10,550 nt of DNA from Paracoccaceae bacterium (GCA_007123625.1 SKKS01000456.1:1-10550), one strand, 5' to 3'; positions 1 to 7,216 are shown, numbered from the stretch's first letter. The notes: generated by a model not told the origin, from the letters alone. A program made the numbers and translations.

Positions 1-1213
1 ACCCGCCGCAAAGCGCGCGTTCCGCCTGCGCCTCGGCCTGACCCGCCGCCGCCATGGCCGGGCGCGCGGCTGGGACGGGCGTGGGGGGCACGAACTGGCG
101 CATGAACTTCTCGTCTATCCGGTCCTTCAGTGTCCAGAGCCAGCCGCCTTCGAGAGGCAGCGCCCACTTGTCGGCCAGCGCACGCCTGCCCCCCAGCGAC
201 ACCAGCTTCAGGTAATCGCGTTGCGGGCGATAGGGGCGCATCCGCCCGTTCTCAGACAGCGCCACCCGCAGGTTGTGGTACAGGAACGGCGCCTGCCGCA
301 CGGCAAAGACGCCGGCCTTGGGGCGCGGTGCATGCGCCATATGCGCGCAATCGCCCACGGCAAAGATGCGCGGATCCCCGGTCTGCAACGTGGGGCCGGT
401 TGTCACGAACCCGTCGGTCAGCGCAAGCCCGGTGTCGCGCAGCCAATCCTGCGGCCGCGTCCCCGCCGCCCCCACCACCAGCCCCGCCGGGATGCGGGTG
501 CCATCGCGCAGGGTCACGCCATCGGCAGTCACTTCGGCCACTTCGGCCCCGGTATCCACCGCGATCCCCGCCCGCGCCATATGCGCGAGCAGTCGGTTGC
601 GCGCCTGCGGGCCGATGTTGGGCAGGGCCTGCGGGCTGGCTTCAAGCACCCGCACGCCTGCGCCGGGGAATGCGCGCAGCCGGTGCATCATCGCCAGCGC
701 CAGTTCCACCCCTGCCACGCCGGCGCCGATCACCACCACCTGCGGCACCGCCGTGCCCTGCGCCACGGCCTCCAGAAACGCTGTCCAGCGCGCGGCATAG
801 CGCCCCAGCGGCTTGGCCGACACCGCGTGCGCGGCGTATCCCGGCAGGCGCGGCAGATCCGAGGTGATGCCGATATCCACCGACAGGACGTCATAAGCCA
901 CAGGCGGGCGGCCCTGAAGCGCGACCGTTTGCGCCGCGCGGTCGATCCCGCAGGCCCGGTCAAGAATCAGCCGCGCGCCCGCCCAACGCGCCATCTTCAC
1001 CAGATCGATTTCAAGCGCCGCGCGCGTGTAATGCCCGGCGATGAAACCCGGAAGCATGCCGGTATAGGGTGCGGTCGGCTCGGGGTTGATGAGCGTCAGT
1101 CGCGCGCCCGGCAGCGGCGCCATGATCCAGCGCCGCAGCAGCAGAGCGTGCGTGTGCCCACCCCCGATCAGCACCAGATCGCGAGTGAGTGGCAAAGAGT
1201 TCGCAGGCATCAT
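1..1213 (-). CDS. selD: SelD-type FAD/NAD(P) oxidoreductase domain, 3' end cut by window edge (probable fusion with selenide, water dikinase)
   Basis: Only the first 404 codons lie in the window and no stop is reached. The protein has an N-terminal dinucleotide-binding motif (LIGGGH, residues 15-20) and a second Rossmann motif, GAGVAG (163-168). An FAD-contacting segment, RIFAVGDCA (282-290), and the segment PYTGMLPGFIAGHY (49-62) follow. Together these fit the pyridine nucleotide-disulfide oxidoreductases found N-terminal to SelD (the Nterm_to_SelD family). After an Ala/Gln/Glu-rich linker (about 380-399) the reading ends ...LCGG plus one T, consistent with the start of a SelD CGGCG motif. 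SelD makes selenophosphate from selenide and ATP; the oxidoreductase domain may help supply or redox-handle selenium, but its role is not settled. Two adjacent ATG codons (1213 and 1210) could each be the start; an AAGGA lies about 11 bases upstream. The SelD half itself is not visible. Confidence 0.9.
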   Translation of the reverse strand, partial: MMPANSLPLTRDLVLIGGGHTHALLLRRWIMAPLPGARLTLINPEPTAPYTGMLPGFIAGHYTRAALEIDLVKMARWAGARLILDRACGIDRAAQTVALQGRPPVAYDVLSVDIGITSDLPRLPGYAAHAVSAKPLGRYAARWTAFLEAVAQGTAVPQVVVIGAGVAGVELALAMMHRLRAFPGAGVRVLEASPQALPNIGPQARNRLLAHMARAGIAVDTGAEVAEVTADGVTLRDGTRIPAGLVVGAAGTRPQDWLRDTGLALTDGFVTTGPTLQTGDPRIFAVGDCAHMAHAPRPKAGVFAVRQAPFLYHNLRVALSENGRMRPYRPQRDYLKLVSLGGRRALADKWALPLEGGWLWTLKDRIDEKFMRQFVPPTPVPAARPAMAAAGQAEAQAERALCGG

Positions 1214-1334
1214 GACAATGGCAATCCTTGGCAACAGGTGTGAGTTGACCCTTGCCGCCCACGATGCAAGAGGACAAATCGCGCGCGCCGGGTCTTTTGA
1301 TCCGCCGTGCGCACGATTCCCGGGGTCGCGCACG

Positions 1335-1952
1335 TTAACCCAGGTCGCGCACGCCCTCCGGGGTGCGGATGCGCGCGCTGAGCGACGGCGCGCCGCGCAG
1401 GATCCGCAGCCGCGTCTCGTCTGCCAGCTGCCCTAATGCGCGGCGCAGCGCGTCCGCTTCCGGGTGGCTGAGCACCAGCGCCTCTAGCCGACAGCCCCGG
1501 TCGGGCAGCCGCGCCGCCGCCCGCGCAGTGCCCTGCCATTCGGTCAGCGCCGGAAACAGGTTGTCGAACGGAAGGCGCCCGTCATCGGGCACCGCCATGC
1601 GCCAGCGCAAGTCGCCGCGCGCAAAATCGACCGGACGCCCCGCACCCGAAGGCGCGGCGCTCAGCGCGGCTTCCAGATCGTCACAGCCCGCGATCCAGAC
1701 CACAGGTCGCGGCGGCCCGGAGAAGCGGTCCAGATCGAACCAGCGCGGCGTGGCCGGCGCGCGCGCGTCGGGATCGATGGCAATGACCTCCAGATATTCG
1801 CCGGGTCCCAGCGACAGCAGCCGGTTGTGGGTGCCCATCCGGGCGTGCTGCCCGCCAGGTTCAAGCGGCACGCCCAGCGCGGCCTCGACCGCCGCCGCCC
1901 CGTCGCGCAGGGTCTCGGCCGCGACGGCCAGATGATCGAAACGCAGGGTCAT
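1335..1952 (-). CDS. VOC / glyoxalase-like domain protein
   Basis: This 205-residue protein opens with FDHLAVA and continues with a THNRLLSLGPGEYLEVIAIDP segment (41-61) and PRWFDLDRF (69-77). This pattern is typical of the glyoxalase-like (Glyoxalase_3) branch of the vicinal oxygen chelate superfamily. His7 and Glu55 are at the positions expected for metal ligands, although a complete ligand set cannot be proved by eye. No signal peptide or membrane segment is present, so it is cytoplasmic. The start at 1952 is chosen because a GGGAGG ribosome binding site (plus-strand 1962-1967) lies 9 bases upstream and because the family begins at this FDHL segment; an upstream in-frame start at 2030 has no such support. 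The gene lies 121 bases upstream of the oxidoreductase gene on the same strand, and no terminator is obvious between them. The substrate is unknown. Confidence 0.88.
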   Translation of the reverse strand: MTLRFDHLAVAAETLRDGAAAVEAALGVPLEPGGQHARMGTHNRLLSLGPGEYLEVIAIDPDARAPATPRWFDLDRFSGPPRPVVWIAGCDDLEAALSAAPSGAGRPVDFARGDLRWRMAVPDDGRLPFDNLFPALTEWQGTARAAARLPDRGCRLEALVLSHPEADALRRALGQLADETRLRILRGAPSLSARIRTPEGVRDLG

Positions 1953-2035
1953 GCAAGGATCCCTCCCGGGTGCTGCAAACAGCAGGATTTCTCCGGCCCA
2001 GTCTTGCACGCTTGCGCGCCTCCGGCACAAGGCCT

Positions 2036-2079
2036 GCCTTCCCGGCGCGGCGCTGGATTGGCCTTTGCTCCGGGAAGGC
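2036..2079. repeat. 10-bp inverted repeat in the divergent VOC/msrC intergenic region
   Basis: GCCTTCCCGG (2036-2045) is repeated as its exact reverse complement CCGGGAAGGC (2070-2079), with 24 bases between. A further AAGGC at 2029-2033 adds a third half-site, forming AAGGC-CT-GCCTT with the left arm. The right arm abuts the putative -35 element of the plus-strand gene. It could be an operator, or a hairpin in the VOC transcript leader; the sequence does not decide. Confidence 0.5.
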
Positions 2080-2107
2080 TTGCAGCCCTCTGTGCCGCAA
2101 CTATGCT
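2080..2107 (+). promoter_or_regulatory. Candidate sigma-70 promoter for the methionine sulfoxide reductase gene
   Basis: TTGCAG (2080-2085) and TATGCT (2102-2107) are separated by 16 bases and lie about 25 bases before the start codon. The match is moderate (3 of 6 and 4 of 6 bases). Nothing better is visible in the divergent gap. Confidence 0.35.
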
Positions 2108-2133
2108 ACGCAAAACCCTGAACGGAGGCAGCG

Positions 2134-2595
2134 ATGCCCGATTATCCCGCCCTTGCTGCCCGCGTTCGTTCCCTGACCGAGGGCGAAGACGACGCGGTCG
2201 CGCTTATGGCGACGCTGGCGTGCGAAGTTCACCACTCCGACGACCGCTTCGACTGGACCGGGTTCTACCGCGTGACGGCGCCGGGGATGCTCAAGATCGG
2301 GCCTTATCAGGGTGGGCATGGTTGTCTGGTGATCCCGTTTTCGCGCGGGGTGTGCGGCGCGGCGGCGCGCACGGGCCAGGTGCAGCTTGTCCCCGATGTC
2401 GATGCCTTCCCGGGGCATATCGCCTGTGCATCAACCACCCGGTCGGAACTGGTGATCCCGGTGCACAACGGGGCGGGTCAATTGCTGGGGGTGTTCGATA
2501 TCGACAGCGACCTCCCCGATGCCTTTACCCCCGAAGATGCGCAGGCATTGGGTGCGATCCTGGACGAAACCTTCGCCGGTTGCGCCTCGGGATGA
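2134..2595 (+). CDS. msrC: Free methionine-(R)-sulfoxide reductase (fRMsr, GAF domain)
   Basis: This 153-residue, single-GAF-domain cytoplasmic protein reduces free L-methionine-(R)-sulfoxide to methionine, normally at the expense of thioredoxin. FDWTGFY (39-45) is the start of the family core. Cys64 (GGHGCLVIP), Cys74 (RGVCG) and Cys98 (GHIAC) keep the 10- and 24-residue spacing of Cys84, Cys94 and Cys118 in the E. coli enzyme, the last being catalytic. Glu105 in SELVIP and Asp122/Asp124 in VFDIDS match the residues that hold the substrate. The residue after the catalytic cysteine is Ala99, whereas the E. coli enzyme has Asp. The start is supported by GGAGG at 2124-2128, five bases before the ATG. 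It is the only plus-strand gene here and stands alone, diverging from the VOC gene and converging on the monooxygenase gene. Confidence 0.93.
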   Translation: MPDYPALAARVRSLTEGEDDAVALMATLACEVHHSDDRFDWTGFYRVTAPGMLKIGPYQGGHGCLVIPFSRGVCGAAARTGQVQLVPDVDAFPGHIACASTTRSELVIPVHNGAGQLLGVFDIDSDLPDAFTPEDAQALGAILDETFAGCASG

Positions 2596-2645
2596 AGCAG
2601 CCGCCTTCAGGGCGCGCAGCGACCCGGCAACGCGCCGCCGAAGCC

Positions 2646-2681
2646 CAAACAAACCGACAGCCTGTCCGGCGCTTCAGGCTG
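2646..2681 (-). terminator. Probable intrinsic terminator of the luciferase-like gene
   Basis: Read on the minus strand, CAGCCTG pairs with CAGGCTG (2675-2681 and 2658-2664) around a 10-base loop, followed by the T-rich tract TCGGTTTGTTTG. The stem overlaps the stop codon of the monooxygenase gene. The T tract is interrupted by G, so termination may be partial. It lies in the convergent gap and could also help end transcription from msrC. Confidence 0.5.
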
Positions 2682-3681
2682 CCATGGCATCATCGCGAAG
2701 CTTGGTGAGGATCCGGGCCGCGATCTCGAACGACCGGATCCGGGCCGCATGATCATGGATCAAGCCGGTAACCATCAATTCATCCGGGCCATAAGCGTCG
2801 ATGATCGCACGCAACCGGGTTTGCACCGTAGCCGGTGAGCCCGTAGCCGAAAATGCAAGCGCCTGCTCCACCTGCGCCATCACCGGCGCCGGAATCTCGC
2901 GGTCAAGATCATGGCGCGGAAAGGGAAGCTTGCCGGGCCGACCGTTGCGCAATCGCGCAAAGGCCAGCAGTTGCGAGGATCGCAGATACGCGCCCTCGGC
3001 ATCGGTGTCGGCCGCGCAGACGCCTGCAGCAACCATGACATAGGGTCGGTCCAGCCGGGCCGAAGGCCGGAATGTGGTGCGATAGATCTCGAGTGCCTGC
3101 TCCAGCATGGCGGGCGCAAAATGGGACGCAAAGGCGTAGGGCAGCCCCAGATGCGCGGCCAGTTGCGCGCCATACAGGCTGGAGCCGAGAATCCAGACCG
3201 GGACATGGGTACCGCCCCCCGGGATGGCGCGTACCGGCGCGGCGTCGGTGTCGTCGCCGAAATATGCGATCAGTTCCTGCACGTCCCGGGGAAAGCTGTC
3301 CTCAGGCGTCATGTGGCGCCGAAGCGCGCGCGCCGTTGCCATGTCGGTGCCGGGCGCGCGGCCCAGCCCCAGATCGATCCGCCCCGGATAAAGCGTAGCC
3401 AGGGTTCCGAACTGCTCGGCCACGACCAGCGGCGCATGGTTGGGCAGCATGATGCCCCCCGCGCCGATGCGCATGGTACGGGTCGCCGCGGCCACATGAC
3501 CGATCACCACCGCTGTTGCCGCGCTGGCGATACCCGGCATGTTGTGATGCTCGGCCAGCCAGAACCGGTGGTATCCGGACCGCTCGGCCGCACGCGCAAG
3601 GTCAGTGGTCGCGGCCAGCGCGTCGGCTGCGGTCTTGCCCTCGGGGATGGGCGACAGGTCGAGAAGCGAGAAATGCTGCAT
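2674..3681 (-). CDS. Luciferase-like (LLM class) flavin-dependent oxidoreductase, group 1
   Basis: This 335-residue protein has the hallmarks of the bacterial-luciferase-like TIM-barrel flavoproteins of the group 1 oxidoreductases (YhbW/MsnO8-like). It starts FSLLDLSPIPEG (4-15), followed by WLAEHHNMP (41-49), GGIMLPNHAPLVVAEQFGTL (75-94) and LGRAPGTD (107-114). The C-terminal part contains the GSPATVQTRL segment (281-290) common to the family. Such enzymes use FMNH2 from a partner reductase to oxidise small organic substrates; the substrate here is unknown and no flavin reductase gene is nearby. The start at 3681 is preferred over an in-frame ATG at 3693 because GGAGG lies between the two, five bases before the second. 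It lies 124 bases downstream of the LVIVD gene on the same strand and ends in a likely terminator. Confidence 0.93.
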   Translation of the reverse strand: MQHFSLLDLSPIPEGKTAADALAATTDLARAAERSGYHRFWLAEHHNMPGIASAATAVVIGHVAAATRTMRIGAGGIMLPNHAPLVVAEQFGTLATLYPGRIDLGLGRAPGTDMATARALRRHMTPEDSFPRDVQELIAYFGDDTDAAPVRAIPGGGTHVPVWILGSSLYGAQLAAHLGLPYAFASHFAPAMLEQALEIYRTTFRPSARLDRPYVMVAAGVCAADTDAEGAYLRSSQLLAFARLRNGRPGKLPFPRHDLDREIPAPVMAQVEQALAFSATGSPATVQTRLRAIIDAYGPDELMVTGLIHDHAARIRSFEIAARILTKLRDDAMAA

Positions 3682-3686
3682 GGTAG

Positions 3687-3691
3687 CCTCC
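3687..3691 (-). promoter_or_regulatory. Ribosome binding site deciding the monooxygenase start
   Basis: GGAGG on the minus strand lies between two in-frame ATG codons (3693 and 3681), five bases before the downstream one. It therefore points to 3681 as the true start. Confidence 0.7.
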
Positions 3692-3718
3692 ATCCGGGAC
3701 TAGGTAACCATCCCGGAC
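3690..3718. repeat. Inverted/direct repeat in the leader of the monooxygenase gene
   Basis: TCCGGGA (3693-3699) and TCCCGGA (3711-3717) form a 7-bp inverted repeat with an 11-base loop. The same region reads as a near-perfect direct repeat, CCATCCGGGAC (3690-3700) and CCATCCCGGAC (3708-3718), with one mismatch. It overlaps the ribosome binding site, so it could be an operator or a translation-controlling hairpin. Confidence 0.4.
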
Positions 3719-3805
3719 GGTCAGGCCAAGGGCTGTTCGCTTTCCTGAGCGTCTGCGGCTGGAGCAAGCCCGCATGTCAGATCACCCGGCCACCGGCGCC
3801 ATCGC

Positions 3806-5083
3806 TCAACCCGGGCGGACATGCTCCAGAATGTGGTAGCCGCGGTTGCGGTCCAGAACATGGATCAGGCCACGGTTGTCGACATCCACATCATTGCACT
3901 GGGGTACCGGCTGCTCACCCATAGGTTCGGGCACATAGCAGCCCACCTCGCGCGGGAGGGTGGGATCGGCGATATCGATGGCCCGCACCCCGCCCGAGAA
4001 CCACGCCGCATAGACCAGCGTGCCGTTCTCCAGATGCTCCTGGAACTGATGCGCGCCGAAGCGCCCGCCGGACCGGGAATAGGGCGAGTCCATCTCGCTG
4101 ACATCGAAGGTCGCCAGCGGTTTGATGTTGGCCACGTCGGCAACATCGACAATCCAGATCAGCCCATGCGGCTGGCCGCGCACATGGCCGTCGTGTTCCT
4201 CGTCCACCATAAGGGCAATGTCGTGCCCGCCGATCTTGTGGGGTGGCTTGAAGAACGTGTGCGTGGGTTCGCGCATGGGCGGGTGATAATCGAAATGCCC
4301 GATTGTGCGCGGGTTGCGGATGTCGCTGATGTCGATGACATAGCCGCCCGCGTACCAGCAGGCCGCATACAGCCGGTCGCCCTGACGCAACGCATGGTGC
4401 AGCCGGTGCTTCAGGCCGTCCCAGGTGGGCACCTCGCCGCCGGCGATGTGCTGGCCGGGCATCCACCAGCGCGACACCTCGGTGGGTGCCGCCGGGTCCG
4501 ATATATCGTAGATCACAAGGATATTGCCCTTGTAGCCGTCCATCTCGGTCGAGATATAGGCATAATTCTCGTCCACATCGAACCGGTGGACCCCCACGCC
4601 GCCGGTTTTCGTATGGCTTAGAAAACGCGGGTTCTCCGGGTCGGAAATGTCGAAGATCCGGAAGCCGCCCTCGTCATAGCCACGCGCCAGACCTTCGCGC
4701 ATGTCGGCCATGTCGTCAGGGGCGATGCCGATACGGGTGGCAATTTCGGCTTCGGACGGATCGCGGCCCAGTTCGGCGCGCAGCGCCTCAGTGGCCGCGG
4801 GGATCTGCGCGCCCTTGCGGAAGAAATGGCGCCGGTCCATTTCGACGTTGGAAATCAGCAGATCGCCGACCACGCGCACCTTGTGCGTGTGGGAATACGG
4901 ACTGGGCGGCGGGATCTTCGCCACAACGCGCGGTGCGGCGGGGTCCGATGTGTCGACAATACTGGTCCCTTCGGGCGGATGCATGTGACCGAGAAAGGCA
5001 TGGCATCCCCGCACGACCACCTGCCCACCGCCCGGAATATCCAGTTTTCCCAGCAAATTCATGTTTTCCGCATGCGCAGCCAT
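3806..5083 (-). CDS. LVIVD repeat beta-propeller protein with internal helical insert
   Basis: This 425-residue protein contains about seven beta-propeller repeats built on an LVIVD-like strand followed by a DP turn. Examples are SIVDTSDP (41-48), FRIFDISDP (141-149), LVIYDISDP (189-197), YVIDISD (248-254), IWIVDVAD (309-316) and RAIDIADP (367-374), with a last strand at YHILEH (416-421). A histidine precedes most repeats: His28, His65/His67, His166, His229/His230, His287 and His345. In the second blade, residues about 88-138 form an extra charged, helical segment (see findings). There is no signal peptide or lipobox, so it is probably cytoplasmic. LVIVD proteins have no firmly established biochemical role and I do not assign one. 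A weak AAGGG-type ribosome binding site precedes the ATG at 5083; Met8 is an alternative. It lies 100 bases downstream of tctA on the same strand, with a GC-rich hairpin between, so operon membership is possible but unproven. Confidence 0.88.
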   Translation of the reverse strand: MAAHAENMNLLGKLDIPGGGQVVVRGCHAFLGHMHPPEGTSIVDTSDPAAPRVVAKIPPPSPYSHTHKVRVVGDLLISNVEMDRRHFFRKGAQIPAATEALRAELGRDPSEAEIATRIGIAPDDMADMREGLARGYDEGGFRIFDISDPENPRFLSHTKTGGVGVHRFDVDENYAYISTEMDGYKGNILVIYDISDPAAPTEVSRWWMPGQHIAGGEVPTWDGLKHRLHHALRQGDRLYAACWYAGGYVIDISDIRNPRTIGHFDYHPPMREPTHTFFKPPHKIGGHDIALMVDEEHDGHVRGQPHGLIWIVDVADVANIKPLATFDVSEMDSPYSRSGGRFGAHQFQEHLENGTLVYAAWFSGGVRAIDIADPTLPREVGCYVPEPMGEQPVPQCNDVDVDNRGLIHVLDRNRGYHILEHVRPG

Positions 5084-5126
5084 TCTTGCCCTTGGCCCCC
5101 TTGGTTTGTGTCCGGTTCCGGTTGAT

Positions 5127-5173
5127 CGGGCGCGGAGGCGACAGGGCAGTGCCCGTTCGCGCCGCCGCGCCCG
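5127..5173 (-). repeat. GC-rich hairpin between tctA and the LVIVD gene
   Basis: CGGGCGCGG (5127-5135) pairs with CCGCGCCCG (5165-5173), a 9-bp stem. Its 29-base loop contains a smaller GGGC-AGT-GCCC hairpin (5144-5154). No T run follows on the minus strand, so it is not a classical intrinsic terminator. It may be an RNA stability or processing element at the 3' end of tctA. Confidence 0.4.
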
Positions 5174-5183
5174 GTGTCGCGCG

Positions 5184-6692
5184 CTACCCGCGCGCTTCGC
5201 GTTCGCGTTTGCGTCGCCAGTTCGAATAGATCGGGAACAGGATCGAGGCCAGCAGCATCAGCCAAAGCACGTTGCCGATGTTCGATCCGAAGAACACGCT
5301 GTATTCGCCCCCCGACAGCCGCAGCGCCCGCATGAAGTTCGCTTCCAGCAGCGGGCCCAGGATGATGCCGATCAGCATGGCCACCACATGATACCCGGTC
5401 TTGCGCATGATGTAGCCCAGCACCCCGAAGGACAGCGCCACCCCCATGTCGAAGATGTATGCCCGCGGCGAAAACGCGCCGACCAGCGTGAAGCCGATGA
5501 TGATGGGCGCCAGGATCGTGGTGCCGACCAGCGTGACCCGCGACAGATAGCGGCTCATCGGCAGGATGGTGACCATCATGATCAGATAGCTCAGCACCAT
5601 CGTCGCGAACACGCCATAAGCAAGGCCCGGGTCCTCGACGAACAGGCGCGGGCCAAGCGGCACACCGTGGTAGCTCAGCACCACCAGCATCACCGCCGCC
5701 GTGGTGCCACCCGGAACCGCCAGCACCAGCAGCGGGATCAGGCTGCCCGAGGCCACGCCGTTGTTGGCCGCCTCGGGGGCGATGATCCCTTCGGGGTGGC
5801 CGGTGCCATAGGCTTCGGGCGTCTTAGAATACAGCCGCGATTGCTGATAGGCCACAAAGGCCCCGATGCTGGCCCCCGCGCCGGGCACCGCGCCGACAAC
5901 CAGCCCGATGACCGACGTCCAGGTGATATGCGTCCAGCGCTTGAGCGCCATGCGGATGCCTTCGCCGGTTTCGCGCCAGCCTGCCTTGAGCATCCGCTCG
6001 CGCCCCTCGGCGGACAGCATGGACCGGTTTTCCAGCATCACCAGTGCTTCCGAGATCGCGAACAGGCCGATCAGCGCCGGAATGATGGGCATGCCCTCGT
6101 AGAGTTCCAGAAACCCGAAGGTGGCGCGCGGCGCGGAATAGATATGGTCCGCCCCGATCGCCCCGATCAGCAGCCCGATCACGCCCGAGATCAGCCCCTT
6201 GAGCGGATCCTTGGCGGCAATGACCGCAATAAGCGTGATCCCGAACAGCATGATCACCACCATTTCGACGCTGTGCAGGTAAAACGCGATCTGCGCCAGA
6301 TAGCCGATGGTGAAGATGGTGATGAATGAAGTGATGAACCCACCCAGGGTCGAGGCCACGAAGGTCAGCACCAGCGCCTGCTGGGCCATGCCCTTCTGCG
6401 CCATCGGATAGCCGTCGATGGTGGTGGCCGCCGCACCACCCGTGCCGGGAATGTTCAGCAGGATCGCCGGAATCCCCGACCCCATGTGCGAGGCGACATA
6501 GATCGCCACCATGAAGGTCAGCGCCATTTCCACCGGCACCGCCAGCGTGAACGGCAGCAGCATGATGATGGTGTTCTGCGCCCCGAAGCCCGGAATTGCC
6601 CCGATGATGATCCCCACAGTGGTGGCGATCAGGATCAGCCACCAGTAGGACGCGGCCCCGAGAAAGATTTCTACAAGAAGTTCCAGCGTCAT
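5184..6692 (-). CDS. tctA: Tripartite tricarboxylate transporter, large permease subunit TctA
   Basis: This 502-residue inner-membrane protein has about a dozen hydrophobic segments and the usual length of TctA. Both internal family motifs are visible: GAIPGFG (31-37) in the first half and GAVPGAG (267-273) in the second. Other conserved stretches are NIPGTGGAAATTIDGYP (80-96) and GHPEGIIAPEAANN (298-311). TctA forms the channel-bearing subunit of secondary, ion-coupled transporters that work with a high-affinity periplasmic binding protein. Its ATG overlaps the TGA of tctB (ATGA), a sign of translational coupling. The C-terminus is a short basic tail. The family takes up carboxylates such as citrate or aromatic acids; the solute here cannot be deduced. 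Confidence 0.96.
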   Translation of the reverse strand: MTLELLVEIFLGAASYWWLILIATTVGIIIGAIPGFGAQNTIIMLLPFTLAVPVEMALTFMVAIYVASHMGSGIPAILLNIPGTGGAAATTIDGYPMAQKGMAQQALVLTFVASTLGGFITSFITIFTIGYLAQIAFYLHSVEMVVIMLFGITLIAVIAAKDPLKGLISGVIGLLIGAIGADHIYSAPRATFGFLELYEGMPIIPALIGLFAISEALVMLENRSMLSAEGRERMLKAGWRETGEGIRMALKRWTHITWTSVIGLVVGAVPGAGASIGAFVAYQQSRLYSKTPEAYGTGHPEGIIAPEAANNGVASGSLIPLLVLAVPGGTTAAVMLVVLSYHGVPLGPRLFVEDPGLAYGVFATMVLSYLIMMVTILPMSRYLSRVTLVGTTILAPIIIGFTLVGAFSPRAYIFDMGVALSFGVLGYIMRKTGYHVVAMLIGIILGPLLEANFMRALRLSGGEYSVFFGSNIGNVLWLMLLASILFPIYSNWRRKREREARG

Positions 6693-7216
6693 CCGAATAT
6701 CCCCGCCAGGAAGTTTTCAACCGGGCCGCGCGGCAACCGCGCGCCCAAGGCCACGATGAACAACAGGTATCCGATGGCCGATGCGATCACCGTTATGGTC
6801 AGCATCTTGGTCCAGGGCCGGACACCCAGCAGGAACATCGACAACGTCAGGAACAGAAAGATCGACAGGGTGAAGCCCGCGTAGGGGATGCCCAGTGTAA
6901 AGACCACTGCCAGCCCCAGCACACCCCAACGCAGAATGGCCGTTTGCGGGGTTTCGGCCAGGTCGGCAAAGGAAAACCGCGCCTCGCCGCGTCTGAGTTG
7001 CCACGCCATCCTGAAGGCCAGCACGATCACCAGCACCACCATCAGCGCGACAAGGAACCGTCCGTTGAATTGCGCCATGGCCGGAAGTCCAGCAATGGAG
7101 TGCAGGTAATAGGCCCCAAATACCAGCCCGGCGACAGGGATGATCATGTCGGCGCCGATGCGCTTCTGTTTGGGCGGCTTGGCCGGTTGGCTTTCCTGTG
7201 TGGTGTTCTCTGCCAT
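6689..7216 (-). CDS. tctB: Tripartite tricarboxylate transporter, small permease subunit TctB
   Basis: This small membrane protein has four predicted transmembrane segments: after a hydrophilic, Lys/Pro-rich N-terminus (IIPVAGLVFGAYYL), then FLVALMVVLVIVLAF, the long WGVLGLAVVFTLGIPYAGF/FLFLTLSMFLL region and a last segment around VIASAIGYLLFIVAL. This topology and the size (175 residues from this start) match TctB, the poorly conserved small subunit that partners TctA. Two in-frame starts are possible: 7234 and 7216. I prefer 7216 (MAENTTQ) because a purine-rich GGACAGGA precedes it, but neither ribosome binding site is strong. The stop overlaps the tctA start by four bases. It lies downstream of tctC after a gap containing two hairpins. 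Confidence 0.92.
   Translation of the reverse strand: MAENTTQESQPAKPPKQKRIGADMIIPVAGLVFGAYYLHSIAGLPAMAQFNGRFLVALMVVLVIVLAFRMAWQLRRGEARFSFADLAETPQTAILRWGVLGLAVVFTLGIPYAGFTLSIFLFLTLSMFLLGVRPWTKMLTITVIASAIGYLLFIVALGARLPRGPVENFLAGIFG

Noticed and set aside
221..1243. Plus-strand open frame of 340 codons opposite the SelD-type oxidoreductase
   Set aside because: It is low-complexity, His/Arg/Pro-rich and antisense to a clear FAD/NAD-binding protein.
1953..2030. N-terminal extension of the VOC protein to 2030
   Set aside because: The GGGAGG ribosome binding site lies within the extension and the family begins at MTLRFDHL.
2911..3924. Plus-strand open frame of 337 codons opposite the monooxygenase gene
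   Set aside because: Antisense shadow of a confidently identified luciferase-like gene.
5061..6329. Plus-strand open frame of 422 codons opposite tctA
   Set aside because: Its composition (His, Asp, Gln, Arg) mirrors membrane-protein codons on the other strand; there is no ribosome binding site or domain.
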